Under the pieces are notes generated by a model that saw nothing but the letters and a program-made list of their open reading frames with translations, did no database searches and was not told the DNA's origin. Below are positions 1-9,072 of a stretch of 64,000 bases of DNA, one piece after another; position 1 is the stretch's first letter, and every line of letters begins with the position of its first letter. The DNA comes from Prolixibacteraceae bacterium (GTDB taxonomy: Bacteria; Bacteroidota; Bacteroidia; Bacteroidales; Prolixibacteraceae). Made by a program: the position numbers and the translations under genes. Location of the stretch: NCBI GenBank assembly GCA_025210775.1, contig JAOARB010000023.1, positions 1 through 64,000 on the forward strand, in the 5' to 3' direction.

Positions 1-708
1 AAAAGTTAGGGGTAGGGTCATGGTAACATCCGAAGGGACATTCTCGTATTTACCACTTTGCCATTTTTTGTTTGTTTTGGAGATTAACTGCTTTGCTGCT
101 TTGTTAAAGAGTATATTTGATGATTTAAGAATCTGAATATTTGATACCTCTCCTGTGGCTTTTACTTTAAATGTCACCAGTACTGTTCCTTCTTTTTGTT
201 GTTGTATGGCTTCTAATGGATATATGATGTTTTCTGCGATAAACTGCTCAATATCCTTCTCTTTTGAATCGAATTTGGGCATTAGTATAGACGGAAAGAA
301 CTCTATTTTATTTTTCTTTTTATCAAAACACTCTCCACTAATGAGCTCTCCTTTATCGAAGTATTCAATCCTTTTGATTTCTCCGCTACTGTAATAGCTG
401 GTACGTTTCCCTTCTAATATATTATTTTGATAATTTGATATATATGCAATATTTCCCCAAGAGTAATATTCCTTAATAACCCCATGCTTGATGCGTGATT
501 TCTTGTCTTTAAAGAATCCTTCTCTAATTAAAGTGCCTGTGATAGTGTAATCTTTAATGAAGTAATTCTTATCGATTGTATTTTTTACCTCTCTATAATA
601 GATGGCTTTGCTTTTACTTGTCTTTTGAAAACTATTATCTAAATATATCCGATTGGCAAATGCCTGAGATGAGAATAATAGTGTGAAAATTAGAATGATC
701 TGTTTCAT
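1..708 (-). CDS. Secreted MORN-variant / TonB C-terminal domain protein (3' end beyond window)
   Basis: Reading the minus strand from the ATG at 708 gives one open frame to the window edge, so the C-terminus is missing. It opens with a signal peptide ending near SSQAFA. Next come YwqK/MORN-variant repeats (for example EYYSWGNIAYI and SYYSSGEIKRIEYFDKGE). It ends with a TonB C-terminal-like domain containing YPLEAIQQQKEGTVLVTFKV and the FNKAAKQLI helix. The family is periplasmic or membrane-associated and its function is not settled; the TonB-like fold suggests contact with envelope proteins. It is divergent from the receptor at 867. Its start is preceded by a strong AAAGGAGG, which is unusual in this phylum. 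Confidence 0.85.
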   Translation of the reverse strand, partial: MKQIILIFTLLFSSQAFANRIYLDNSFQKTSKSKAIYYREVKNTIDKNYFIKDYTITGTLIREGFFKDKKSRIKHGVIKEYYSWGNIAYISNYQNNILEGKRTSYYSSGEIKRIEYFDKGELISGECFDKKKNKIEFFPSILMPKFDSKEKDIEQFIAENIIYPLEAIQQQKEGTVLVTFKVKATGEVSNIQILKSSNILFNKAAKQLISKTNKKWQSGKYENVPSDVTMTLPLTF

Positions 709-716
709 AGTCGAGA

Positions 717-724
717 CCTCCTTT
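717..724 (-). promoter_or_regulatory. Shine-Dalgarno-like AAAGGAGG before the gene starting at 708
   Basis: The minus strand reads AAAGGAGG, then eight bases, then ATG at 708. The spacing and match are those of a textbook ribosome binding site. Most other starts in this window lack such a sequence, as expected for Bacteroidota, so it stands out and fixes the start of the gene. Confidence 0.6.
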
Positions 725-743
725 GCTTTGGTTTTATTGTATG

Positions 744-773
744 TAAAGATATGGATAATATTTACTTAACAAA
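744..773 (-). promoter_or_regulatory. Predicted Bacteroidota promoter for the gene starting at 708
   Basis: On the minus strand a -33 TTTG (770-773) is followed after 18 bases by TATCTTTA (744-751), one mismatch from TAnnTTTG. The start of transcription would lie near 737, leaving a leader of about 30 bases that contains the AAAGGAGG. Confidence 0.45.
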
Positions 774-799
774 TAATTTACATAGAAGGTTTTTACTCT

Positions 800-829
800 T
801 TTGTATTTTATGGAACTATTCTAAATTTG
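800..829 (+). promoter_or_regulatory. Predicted Bacteroidota promoter for the receptor at 867
   Basis: TTTG (800-803), an 18-base spacer and TAAATTTG (822-829) match the TTTG / TAnnTTTG consensus exactly. The spacer is one base short of the usual 19. The expected leader before the ATG at 867 is about 30 bases. Confidence 0.55.
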
Positions 830-866
830 CTAGCTGAAATAAATGTATTATGTCTAAGTCTATTTT

Positions 867-2930
867 ATGAAATCAAGATTATCGAATTTATGTGGTCATT
901 TCCATTTTAGAAAGTGGAGTGATCGTCCTTATAGTGTGTTTAATACGCTAAAACGAATTGTGCATATCAGTTCTCTAATATGTTGTTATGTCTTTTTGTT
1001 GCCTACCATGGAGGTGGAAGCTCAAGAAATTATTAAACAAAATAATGCTTCTGAAGAGGAACCGCAAGAGGATATTCCTGAAGTGGTGGTTTCTGCAAAA
1101 AGAGTTCCTGTATTATTATCCGATGTCAATCGGTCCATCACAGTTATTGATCGAAAAGAGATTCAACTAGCTGCAGTACAAAGTATCCAAGATCTTCTTG
1201 AATATGCGATGAGTGTGGATTTTAGACAACGAGGAGGTATGGGAGTGCAAACGGATATGAGTATTCGTGGTGGTTCTTCTGAACAGGTTGCTGTACTGAT
1301 TAATGGTATGTGCATCAACGATCCTCAAACAGGACATAATACATTAAATCTTCCAATCCCACTTGATGCTGTTAAAAGAATAGAGATTCTGAATGGTGCA
1401 TCTAGCGTTAACTATGGCGTGAATGCTTTTACTGGTGCGATTAATATTATTACTGATGCAGATGATGTCTCTAGTGTTTCAGTAGACATTAACTCAGGTT
1501 CTTATGGTTTTATGAAAACAGGTGTTTCTGCTAGTCTTGCTTCGAATAAGATGACCCATTTTGTTTCTGCTTCTCATAAAAAAAGTGATGGCTATATTGA
1601 TAATACCGATTTTAAAATATCCAATCTCTATTATTCTGGAAAGGTGAAATTTAAAGAATCGGATCTGAGAGGTCAAATTGGGTATGTAGATAATGCTTTT
1701 GGCGCCAACTCTTTTTATACCCCTAAATATCCTGATCAATATGAACATGTAAAGACCAGTTTTGCTTCTTTGCAATGGAAAAATAATGGTTTTCTTCATC
1801 TTTCTCCTTCCGTTTATTATCGACGAGGTGTGGACCATTTTAAATTGTATAGAGATCGAACAGTTGCCCCTAGCTGGTATAAAACAGATAATTATCATCG
1901 AACAGATGTGATTGGAGCAAATGTTGATGGATGGTTTGAATGGGCTTTAGGGAAAACCTCTCTGGGTTATAATTTTAGATCAGAGGCTATCTTAAGTAAT
2001 AAGTTAGGTGAGCAGCGTGACCACTCAAAGAGTATTCCTGGTGTTGAGGAGGCTTCTTATACTCATGGTCATGAAAGACAAAATCATAGTGCTTTTTTGT
2101 CTCATGACGTGAAGATGGGAAATTGGGACTTCTCTTTGTCTTATATGGTAATAAAGAATAGTGATTTAAAAGAAAATTTCTTCCATGCTCCAGGCTTAGA
2201 TCTAGGATGGCGTATATCGGAGAACTTTAGATGGGTGGCCTCGGTAAATAAAGCTTTGCGTATGCCTACTTATACCGACCTGTATTATGATTCCCCTACA
2301 TCAAAAGGAAATATTAATTTGAATCCTGAGGAGGCATGGACTTTCGAAACAGGAGTAAAATATTATAACCATAATTGGAAGAGTAATATTAATGTTTTTC
2401 ATCGAAAAGGATCGAATATTATAGACTGGGTAGCTGCTTCTGATCAAGAATCGAAGGTCTATGTTGCAACCAATATTACAGATCTTAATATTTATGGTTT
2501 CGAGGGTAATATGGAGTATCAATTTGATGATTCTTTTATTCAGAAAGTAAAGATGAACTTCTCGTTTTTAAATCAAGATCAAAAGAAAATAGATGGTTTC
2601 GACTCTAGTTATGCTCTGGATTATTTGAAAGCGAAAGTGGATTTCGGTATTACACATAAGCTAGTGGATAAGTTTGTGGCAGACTGGCTTGTTACCTATC
2701 AAGATCGAAATGGAGATTATATGGCTTATGACATTCAAACAGGCAAGATGTGGCAAACAGCTTGTGATCCATTTGTGCTAGCCAATGTTCGTGTGTCATA
2801 TATCGATAAACAGTTTAGAGCTTATATGGAAATTTCAAACTTGTTTGATACTTCTTATGTGGACCTTGGAAATGTGGAGCAGCCAGGTATTTGGTTAAAA
2901 TTAGGATTAAAGTATAGGTTTAATCTTTGA
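867..2930 (+). CDS. TonB-dependent outer-membrane receptor, BtuB-like
   Basis: This 687-residue protein has a long N-terminus whose signal peptide hydrophobic core lies at about residues 30-50, then a plug domain (VVVSAKRVPVLLSDVNRSIT, LLEYAMSVDFRQRG, DMSIRGGSSEQV, PIPLDAVKRIEILNGASS, GAINIIT) and a beta-barrel ending in YRFNL. The plug resembles Bacteroides cobalamin receptors (LLEYVxGVDxRQRG, SIRGG, NPQTGH-like segments). It lacks the N-terminal carboxypeptidase-like domain of SusC receptors. The role is TonB-driven import of a scarce ligand across the outer membrane; cobalamin or a related corrinoid is the best guess from the plug. No cobalamin riboswitch fits in the 158-base upstream gap, and there is no lipoprotein partner beside it. 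Confidence 0.85.
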   Translation: MKSRLSNLCGHFHFRKWSDRPYSVFNTLKRIVHISSLICCYVFLLPTMEVEAQEIIKQNNASEEEPQEDIPEVVVSAKRVPVLLSDVNRSITVIDRKEIQLAAVQSIQDLLEYAMSVDFRQRGGMGVQTDMSIRGGSSEQVAVLINGMCINDPQTGHNTLNLPIPLDAVKRIEILNGASSVNYGVNAFTGAINIITDADDVSSVSVDINSGSYGFMKTGVSASLASNKMTHFVSASHKKSDGYIDNTDFKISNLYYSGKVKFKESDLRGQIGYVDNAFGANSFYTPKYPDQYEHVKTSFASLQWKNNGFLHLSPSVYYRRGVDHFKLYRDRTVAPSWYKTDNYHRTDVIGANVDGWFEWALGKTSLGYNFRSEAILSNKLGEQRDHSKSIPGVEEASYTHGHERQNHSAFLSHDVKMGNWDFSLSYMVIKNSDLKENFFHAPGLDLGWRISENFRWVASVNKALRMPTYTDLYYDSPTSKGNINLNPEEAWTFETGVKYYNHNWKSNINVFHRKGSNIIDWVAASDQESKVYVATNITDLNIYGFEGNMEYQFDDSFIQKVKMNFSFLNQDQKKIDGFDSSYALDYLKAKVDFGITHKLVDKFVADWLVTYQDRNGDYMAYDIQTGKMWQTACDPFVLANVRVSYIDKQFRAYMEISNLFDTSYVDLGNVEQPGIWLKLGLKYRFNL

Positions 2931-3060
2931 AAAATAATAGCTTTGATTTTAAATAGATGCCTTGAAATAGTTGCTTTTTAAGTGATGTTTCGTTTTCCTA
3001 TTCGAAATAGTTGCTATATTCGTGGCGTAAGAATTTGGTGTGAATAAATTAATTTTAAGT

Positions 3061-3459
3061 ATGAAGAAAATATTAGCAATTGGAGGTCGTCCAGGTCTAT
3101 ATAAAGTTGTATCAGAAGCGAAAAATAGTATTATCGTAGAATCTATTGTAGATGGTAAGCGTATGCCTGCTTATGCTACTTCAAAAATTAGTGCTCTATC
3201 TGATATCTCTATCTTTACTACTGAAGGAGATACTCCTCTAGTAGATGTTTTTCGTTTGATCTCTGATAAAGAAGATGGTGGAAAAACAATTAGTCATAAA
3301 GCTTCGGCTAACGAAATTAAGGCATACTTCTCTGAAATCCTTCCTAACTATGATGAGTACCAAGTGTACGTATCTGATATGAAAAAGGTATTCCAATGGT
3401 ATAATATTCTTCAAGCACAAGAGCTTCTTGTATTTGATGAAGAAGAAAAAGAAGCTTAA
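3061..3459 (+). CDS. DUF5606 domain protein
   Basis: A cytosolic-looking protein of 132 residues. The start at the ATG of 3061 (MKKILAIGGRPGLYK) is preferred over the in-frame GTG at 3040 because family members begin at this point. The conserved segments ILAIGGRPGLYKVVSEAKN, VESIVDGKRMPAY, EDGGKTISHKAS and YFSEILPNYDEYQVYVSDMKK match DUF5606, a family of unknown function common in Bacteroidota. It stands alone and is followed by a good terminator at 3511. Confidence 0.85.
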   Translation: MKKILAIGGRPGLYKVVSEAKNSIIVESIVDGKRMPAYATSKISALSDISIFTTEGDTPLVDVFRLISDKEDGGKTISHKASANEIKAYFSEILPNYDEYQVYVSDMKKVFQWYNILQAQELLVFDEEEKEA

Positions 3460-3510
3460 GATAGCTTTTTACATGTCGTTCATGTAAATTTTTATCTCAA
3501 TGTCTTTAGG

Positions 3511-3544
3511 AAAGCTCATACGTTAAGTCGTATGGGCTTTTATT
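3511..3544 (+). terminator. Intrinsic terminator after the DUF5606 gene
   Basis: A 12-bp stem (3511-3522 with 3529-3540, one G-T pair) encloses the six-base loop TTAAGT and continues into a short T-run. Confidence 0.8.
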
Positions 3545-3841
3545 ATATTTATTGTTAAATGTTTATTATGTTTTTAAACGTTTTTATTCTCCGTATCCGG
3601 GTTTCTGTTTGTTTATTTTGCTGATAAAGAGCTGATTGAGTTTGATTGTGTCTTGGGTGTACTATGAAATATATAAGATTACAATTAATATAATATTTTT
3701 AATTTTAGATTGGAATGAGTAATTTAGTATTGTAAACTAGTTGTTAGTATCATTACGAACTATCGATATCAATAAATGAGGTTTCTTAAAGTTCTGAAAA
3801 CCAATTGGGTGTATTGGATAGTTGTATAATATACGTATTGT
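3545..3841. other. Intergenic stretch without a recognisable gene
   Basis: About 300 AT-rich bases between the terminator and the GH18-like lipoprotein. I see no ORF of note, no RNA fold and no clear promoter consensus. It presumably holds the promoter of the gene at 3842. Confidence 0.5.
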
Positions 3842-5467
3842 ATGAAAAGAATAAGCAGTTATCTGTCCTTCGCATGTCTATTTGCATTGATTTTGACTTT
3901 GGGGTCGTGTTCACGATCTACAAATAGCTTGTCATTGTCAAAGAAAAATGATCGTTATTCCATTAGGGAAAACATCTTTAATAAAGAATCAGCCGCTCTA
4001 AAAGGAGAAGTGAAATTTATTAGAGAGAGTAGACCAAGTATTTCTTATGACGAACATGTTGTTTGGGGATTTATTGAAGTTGCCCAACCAAGTAATAGAA
4101 GTAGTGTTCCTCAAAATGTGGTATTTAATTTGTCACAAAAAAATGCATCTAAGTATGTGGAACAAATCTCTATTTATCAGACTGAAGATCTAGAGCTTGA
4201 TGCAACAGATATTCCTGTAGGAAAAGTGAAGATTCAAGAAGGATCAAAAAGAGCAAAAGTTATTTTTAATGCTCCTATTAATTTTAAAAATGGAAGTGCA
4301 AAACTTATTGTTTCTCTTTATTTAAGAAGCAATATTCCTGCAGATACTAAAATTAAAGTAAGTCCTAAAGGATTTTTCTATACAAAAGGACGATCAATCT
4401 ATTCAGCTAAAATTGGGGATGCTGGAAAACCTGCATATGTGCCTTTAGTGTATTCTAAGCATACACCTATAAAAGGTAGTGGATGGAATAAACCGATGTA
4501 TAATGTCGGATTCTTAAAATTAGATAAGAAAAAGAGCTACAGAAGTTCGCGAATCGATCCTTCTGAATTTAGCCATGTGATCCTTTCTGATTTTAACATA
4601 GCAACAGATAATACTATCTTCTTAGCAAGTAAAGGTTCTTTTATTGTGGACCAAGCAGAACTTATTAACTCTTTGCATAATAAAGGAGTAAAAGTTTATA
4701 TGCGATTGACTGCTAAGGTAGACAATGATAATCAACAACGCTTAGAATATTTTACTAGTCTTTTGAGTAATGAGGCTCATATGAAGGCTTTTGCTCTTGA
4801 GTTGCGCGAGATGTTGGTTCGAAATAATATTGATGGAGTAAATTTAAATTTCCAGAAGTTTAAGGAAACAGGATTGAATAGCAAAGAGCATTTGTGTCGT
4901 TTTATTGATGTTATTCATAGAACTTTTGATGAACTAGGTGAGAATCGTCTTGAGTTATCTGCAAATGTAACTTCAAGTCATCGTGCTTGGGATTATGAAG
5001 AGCTATCTAAACGTACTGACTTTTTAACTGTAATGCTATATGGCTTCTCTCGTAAGTTCTCTTCGCCTTTGAATGTTGTAAAGGAGAGAGTTCAGGCTAT
5101 GAAGGATAATGGAATACCTACGAATAAATTGGTTCCTATTTTCCCTTTTTATGGTAACCGTTGGATCGTGAATAAAATGAACGATAGACACCTAATGTTG
5201 TTAGGTTATATGCCAATGAGACTTCATAAAGTGTTTGATAAAGGAGAAGCGAAGTGGCATGAGCTAGAACAATGTTATACTTATGACTATAAGGATGACA
5301 AAGATTGGATTCGTGTTTATGTTGAAGATCCTCGTTCTATTGAAGCAAAACTGAAATATGTAAAAAGCCAAGATCTACGAGGTTTTGGTTGGTTTTATAT
5401 CGGTAATGAAGCAAGAGATCAAGCTTCCATTATTACTTCACTCTTTGATAAATACAATAGACGTTAG
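3842..5467 (+). CDS. Lipoprotein with GH18-like barrel and degenerate catalytic motif
   Basis: A 541-residue lipoprotein with the lipobox LGSC at Cys23. Residues of about 50-190 look like a beta-rich domain (QISIYQTEDLELDATDIPVG, a pattern seen in sialidase-associated beta-sandwiches). Residues of about 215-535 resemble a GH18 TIM barrel: VGFLKLDKK, FSHVILSDFNIA, KVYMRLTA, DFLTVMLYGFSRKF and LRGFGWFYIG. The GH18 active-site motif DGxDxDxE reads D331-G-V-N334-L-N336-F-Q338, so both later Asp and the catalytic Glu are Asn, Asn and Gln. Established chemistry of the family needs that Glu, so hydrolysis is unlikely; I infer a glycan-binding or structural role at the cell surface. It is a single-gene unit ending in a strong terminator. 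Confidence 0.75.
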   Translation: MKRISSYLSFACLFALILTLGSCSRSTNSLSLSKKNDRYSIRENIFNKESAALKGEVKFIRESRPSISYDEHVVWGFIEVAQPSNRSSVPQNVVFNLSQKNASKYVEQISIYQTEDLELDATDIPVGKVKIQEGSKRAKVIFNAPINFKNGSAKLIVSLYLRSNIPADTKIKVSPKGFFYTKGRSIYSAKIGDAGKPAYVPLVYSKHTPIKGSGWNKPMYNVGFLKLDKKKSYRSSRIDPSEFSHVILSDFNIATDNTIFLASKGSFIVDQAELINSLHNKGVKVYMRLTAKVDNDNQQRLEYFTSLLSNEAHMKAFALELREMLVRNNIDGVNLNFQKFKETGLNSKEHLCRFIDVIHRTFDELGENRLELSANVTSSHRAWDYEELSKRTDFLTVMLYGFSRKFSSPLNVVKERVQAMKDNGIPTNKLVPIFPFYGNRWIVNKMNDRHLMLLGYMPMRLHKVFDKGEAKWHELEQCYTYDYKDDKDWIRVYVEDPRSIEAKLKYVKSQDLRGFGWFYIGNEARDQASIITSLFDKYNRR

Positions 5468-5486
5468 TTTAGTATACAATACATAA

Positions 5487-5524
5487 TAAAAAAAGGTCCT
5501 CTTTTTAAAGAGGACCTTTTTTTA
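5487..5524. terminator. Bidirectional terminator between GH18-like gene and aroQ
   Basis: A 14-bp perfect stem (5491-5504 with 5507-5520) has a run of A on its left and a run of T on its right. It can therefore end both the plus-strand gene and the convergent minus-strand aroQ. Confidence 0.85.
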
Positions 5525-5944
5525 TAACCCTAAGATGGCTTCGATACCTAATCGGTAGGAGTCTAGACCAAATCCCATTATGCTTCCTTTACATACAGGA
5601 CCTATCAATGATTCGTGACGAAAATGCTCTCTTGTTAAGGTGTTCGAGATGTGTACTTCTATTACTGGAGCATTTACACCTGCTATTGCGTCTCTAATTG
5701 CAACCGAGGTATGCGTATATGCACCCGCATTAATAACAATACCATCATAAGTAAAACCATATTTATGAATTGTATCGATCAGTTCTCCTTCAATGTTTGA
5801 TTGATAATAAGAAAATGTAAGATCGGTATAACTTTCTTTTAGGCTTTCATAATAATCTTCAAAAGATTGATCTCCATAAATTCCTTTTTCTCTAACTCCC
5901 AGTAGATTAAGGTTTGGTCCATTTAGTATTAATATTTTTTTCAT
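5522..5944 (-). CDS. aroQ: 3-dehydroquinate dehydratase, type II
   Basis: A cytosolic enzyme of the shikimate pathway that converts 3-dehydroquinate to 3-dehydroshikimate. At 140 residues it has the usual type II size. The ATG at 5944 is preferred over the upstream TTG because MKKILILNGPNLNLLG is the canonical N-terminus. Visible signatures are N8-GPNLNLLG, the active-site Tyr23 in GIYG, NAGAYTHTSVAIRDA, EVHISN and REHFRHES. It stands alone and shares a terminator with the convergent neighbour. Confidence 0.95.
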   Translation of the reverse strand: MKKILILNGPNLNLLGVREKGIYGDQSFEDYYESLKESYTDLTFSYYQSNIEGELIDTIHKYGFTYDGIVINAGAYTHTSVAIRDAIAGVNAPVIEVHISNTLTREHFRHESLIGPVCKGSIMGFGLDSYRLGIEAILGL

Positions 5945-6156
5945 ACGATTGAACAATAACGTTTTTTATTCCTTATACATGTATAACGTAAGATAAAAAT
6001 AATATTATCTAGTATTTTACTTTATTAAATAAATTATTATTCTTATATTTATTTAACAATATAATAAGAAGGGTTTATATTATTACTTATTAATATTGTA
6101 ATTGAACACTATTACAGAAACGAAACATTTTTACTTAGAAACTTAATTGCTTGATT

Positions 6157-7056
6157 ATGAATTGGGATCAGTGTAAAAAAGGGTATGAGTCATACCTACG
6201 CCTCGAGAAATCTCTTTCACAGAACTCGGTAAGTGCTTATATGAATGATATCAATAAGCTAACAACATATCTAACGACTCAGTATGAGGGTATTGTACCG
6301 AAAGAAGTGAAATTGGACCATCTACGTAGCTTCGTAGAATGGATGAATGGAAACAATGTTAGTCCTCGTACTCAGGCACGTACGATTTCTGGAACTAAAT
6401 CTTTCTTTAAGTTTTTGTTGATGGAAAATGTGATTGAAGCAGACCCAACAACACTACTAGAGAGTCCTAAGATTGGTCGTAAGTTACCTGATATTTTAAC
6501 CCCAGATGAGATCGATCAAATTATTGATGCAATTGATCTAAATAAACCAGAAGGCGTTAGGAATAAGGCTATTATTGAAGCTCTTTATAGTTGTGGATTA
6601 CGTGTCTCAGAATTGGTAAATCTAAAGATCTCAAATCTTCATTTCGAAGAAGATTATATTGTGGTTGAAGGTAAATCTGAAAAAGAGAGAATGGTCCCAA
6701 TCAGCAATAAGGCGATCAATGATATAAAAGAATATGTTGAAAAGTATCGTGTGAATTTGAATGTTAGTCCTGATAGTGAAGATATTCTTTTCTTAAACAG
6801 AAGAGGTCGACAACTTAGTCGTGTGATGATCTTTACTATTATCAAAGGATTGGCAGATAAAGTGAAACTAAATAAAAATATTAGTCCACACACTTTCCGT
6901 CACTCTTTTGCATCTCAGTTAATTGAAGGTGGAGCAGACTTGCGTGCTGTACAAGAGATGTTGGGACATGAATCGATTCTTACAACAGAGATTTATACTC
7001 ATTTAGACCAAGATTATCTAAAAGATACTGTAAATCGTCATCATCCTAGATCTTAA
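6157..7056 (+). CDS. xerD: Tyrosine recombinase XerD
   Basis: A 299-residue site-specific recombinase that resolves chromosome dimers at dif together with a partner Xer protein. An N-terminal SAM-like DNA-binding domain (about 1-90) precedes the catalytic domain. All catalytic residues are present: R149 (SCGLRVSEL), K173 (EGKSEKER), H245 and R248 (PHTFRHSFA), H271 (LGHESI) and Tyr280 (IYTH). The ATG at 6157 is preferred over the TTG at 6151. No mobile-element genes are nearby, which supports a housekeeping Xer role over an integrase. Confidence 0.93.
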   Translation: MNWDQCKKGYESYLRLEKSLSQNSVSAYMNDINKLTTYLTTQYEGIVPKEVKLDHLRSFVEWMNGNNVSPRTQARTISGTKSFFKFLLMENVIEADPTTLLESPKIGRKLPDILTPDEIDQIIDAIDLNKPEGVRNKAIIEALYSCGLRVSELVNLKISNLHFEEDYIVVEGKSEKERMVPISNKAINDIKEYVEKYRVNLNVSPDSEDILFLNRRGRQLSRVMIFTIIKGLADKVKLNKNISPHTFRHSFASQLIEGGADLRAVQEMLGHESILTTEIYTHLDQDYLKDTVNRHHPRS

Positions 7057-7077
7057 GATTTTTACATATAGATAAGA

Positions 7078-7109
7078 GGGAGTTTCTTTAATGGAGACTC
7101 CCTTTTTTT
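7078..7109 (+). terminator. Intrinsic terminator after xerD
   Basis: A 9-bp stem (7078-7086 with 7094-7102, one G-T pair) is followed by seven T. Confidence 0.8.
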
Positions 7110-7163
7110 ATCTCTTTAAATCCTTCTAAGGACATTTCTTATACTATATTAGGTGTAGAAGGC

Positions 7164-7193
7164 AAAAAGGCTGTATCGTTCGATACAGCCTTT
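7164..7193 (-). terminator. Intrinsic terminator after the sulfatase gene
   Basis: A 13-bp perfect stem (7166-7178 with 7181-7193) with a TT loop. Read on the minus strand it runs into a T-run formed by the A of 7164-7168. Confidence 0.8.
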
Positions 7194-7214
7194 ATATTTA
7201 TATACTGATGCCTA

Positions 7215-8762
7215 TTATTTGTACCCTTTTACAAGTTCTTGGTATCTTGCTTTCATCTCTTTAAGAAGTTCTGGTTTTTCTTCTGCTAGATTTTTAGCTT
7301 GACCAATATCTTCTTTGATGTTATAAAGACGATCGACTTTTCCATTTCCAGTCTCATTCATTACACCCCATTCAATGTAGTGTCCTCCTTCATAAGGTGG
7401 AATAAAGATATAGTCTCCTTTACGTAGTCCTGTCTTGTGTCCAAGTGCTTCAAAAACAAATTCGTCACGTCCTTTGTTGTTTTTCCCAAGGAATGTGTCC
7501 ATTGTATTCTTACTATCACGTAGGTTTACGTCTTTCACTCCTAATAAGTGTGCAAAAGATGCAAGGAAGTCGGTTTGTGTAACCAAAGCATCCGATACTC
7601 CTGGCTTAATATGGTTGGTCCATCTTACCATAAATGGTACTCTTGTACCTCCATCAAGTAAACTGTATTTACCACCTCTTAGTGGTCCTAGTGGTTTGTG
7701 ATCACCAAGTAGTTCATCAGCTTTATCAGCATAACCATCATCAGTTACAGGTCCATTATCACTAGAGAAGATAACAATTGTGTTCTCATCTAATCCTAAT
7801 GATTTAAGATGTTTCATGATTTCTCCTACACACCAGTCAGCTTCAAGAATAGCATCTCCACGTGCTCCTAGACCCGATTTCCCAACAAAACGAGGGTGTG
7901 GTACACGAGGAACGTGTGGTTCATGAAGTGCATAATACAAGAAGAAAGGTTCTTCTTTATGATTTGTCAAGAATTGTTTTGCTTTGTTTAAGAAAAGATC
8001 TGCCATATTTTCGTCTTTCCATAGTGCACTCTTTCCTCCTTTCATAAAACCGATACGAGAGATGCCATTAACAATAGACTGATCATGTCCTTGTGTTGTT
8101 CTTAATTTTAGCATTTCAGGATTGTTCTTTCCTGTTGGTTGTCCCTCGAAATTCTTTTGGTAGTCCACCTGAATAGGATCATTTGGGTCTAGATGATCTA
8201 CATGACCATTGTTGATAAATACACATGGTACACGATCATTGGTTGCAGCCATAATATATTCATCCGTAAAACCTACTGCGCGTGGTCCTGGTTCTACTTC
8301 TTTATTCCAATCTACAGATCCATTTCCTAAACCTAGATGCCATTTACCAATAACACCGGTGTGGTAGCCTTGATGTTGTAACATCTTTGGAAGCGTAGTC
8401 CATGTTGTATCGATAAGCAAAGGTGCATTACCTGCAAGTATTTCTGCTTTCTTGTTTTTCCAAGGATATGCTCCTGTAAGCATACTATATCTTGCTGGAG
8501 TACATGTTGCCGACGCACAGTATCCACTTGTAAAACGAATACCTTCTTCTGCAATATTATCAATGTTTGGTGTCTTTAGAACTTTACCACCATAACAACT
8601 TACATCTCCATATCCCAAATCATCTGTATATATTAGTAAGATGTTGGGTTTTTTAGTAGGCTCTTTTTTTGTTTCATTTTTTACCTTACATGATGTAGAT
8701 GCAAGCATCATTAATGAGAGGCATGCTCCTCCTAGATGCTTGGTGAAATGTGTCTTATTCAT
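7215..8762 (-). CDS. Sulfatase (family S1), lipoprotein
   Basis: A 515-residue lipoprotein with the lipobox STSC at Cys25, expected in the periplasm or at the surface. The alkaline-phosphatase-like fold is clear: IYTDDLGYGD (metal-binding Asp47-Asp48), the formylglycine motif C87-T-P-A-R91 within CTPARYSMLTGAYP, GKWHLG and SSDNGP. It should remove sulfate esters from a carbohydrate or another organic sulfate after Cys87 is oxidised to formylglycine. No maturase, SusC/D pair or glycoside hydrolase locus adjoins it, so its substrate cannot be told from context. It is monocistronic. Confidence 0.92.
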   Translation of the reverse strand: MNKTHFTKHLGGACLSLMMLASTSCKVKNETKKEPTKKPNILLIYTDDLGYGDVSCYGGKVLKTPNIDNIAEEGIRFTSGYCASATCTPARYSMLTGAYPWKNKKAEILAGNAPLLIDTTWTTLPKMLQHQGYHTGVIGKWHLGLGNGSVDWNKEVEPGPRAVGFTDEYIMAATNDRVPCVFINNGHVDHLDPNDPIQVDYQKNFEGQPTGKNNPEMLKLRTTQGHDQSIVNGISRIGFMKGGKSALWKDENMADLFLNKAKQFLTNHKEEPFFLYYALHEPHVPRVPHPRFVGKSGLGARGDAILEADWCVGEIMKHLKSLGLDENTIVIFSSDNGPVTDDGYADKADELLGDHKPLGPLRGGKYSLLDGGTRVPFMVRWTNHIKPGVSDALVTQTDFLASFAHLLGVKDVNLRDSKNTMDTFLGKNNKGRDEFVFEALGHKTGLRKGDYIFIPPYEGGHYIEWGVMNETGNGKVDRLYNIKEDIGQAKNLAEEKPELLKEMKARYQELVKGYK

Positions 8763-9072
8763 CTGTATGAGTTTATATGTTTGAATGTAAATATATACTA
8801 TTCATACATATGGACAGACTAGCCATGTCTTTATCGGAAATTAGTGCACAACAGTTGTACAATTATAGTATAAGGATACAAAAAGGGACTCTCTCGTAAT
8901 ATGTAAAAATATGTTATTTCACTTTGTGAGGTAATTATCTGCTTAGGTATAAATAAAAGGGTAGAAGGGGAATTATTGTTTTCTATATAGTCGTTTAGCT
9001 CTATATAGTTATTCTCTTATACGTGGATATTCGTCTTTAAAAAGCAGAGGAGGAGAGTGATAGTATAGTATA
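8763..9072. other. Intergenic region upstream of the sulfatase, with paired CTATATAG palindromes
   Basis: No ORF is visible. Two copies of the palindrome CTATATAG lie at 8983-8990 and 9001-9008, and an ACAAC-A-GTTGT dyad lies near 8851. Either could be an operator for the sulfatase, but I cannot place a convincing promoter. Confidence 0.3.

Noticed and set aside
1494..1898. Minus-strand frame of 134 residues inside the receptor gene
   Set aside because: It is antisense to the TonB receptor, with no homology or start signals.
6157..7056. XerD-like gene as a phage or transposon integrase
   Set aside because: Full-length XerD features, housekeeping neighbours and no attachment repeats or mobile genes nearby.
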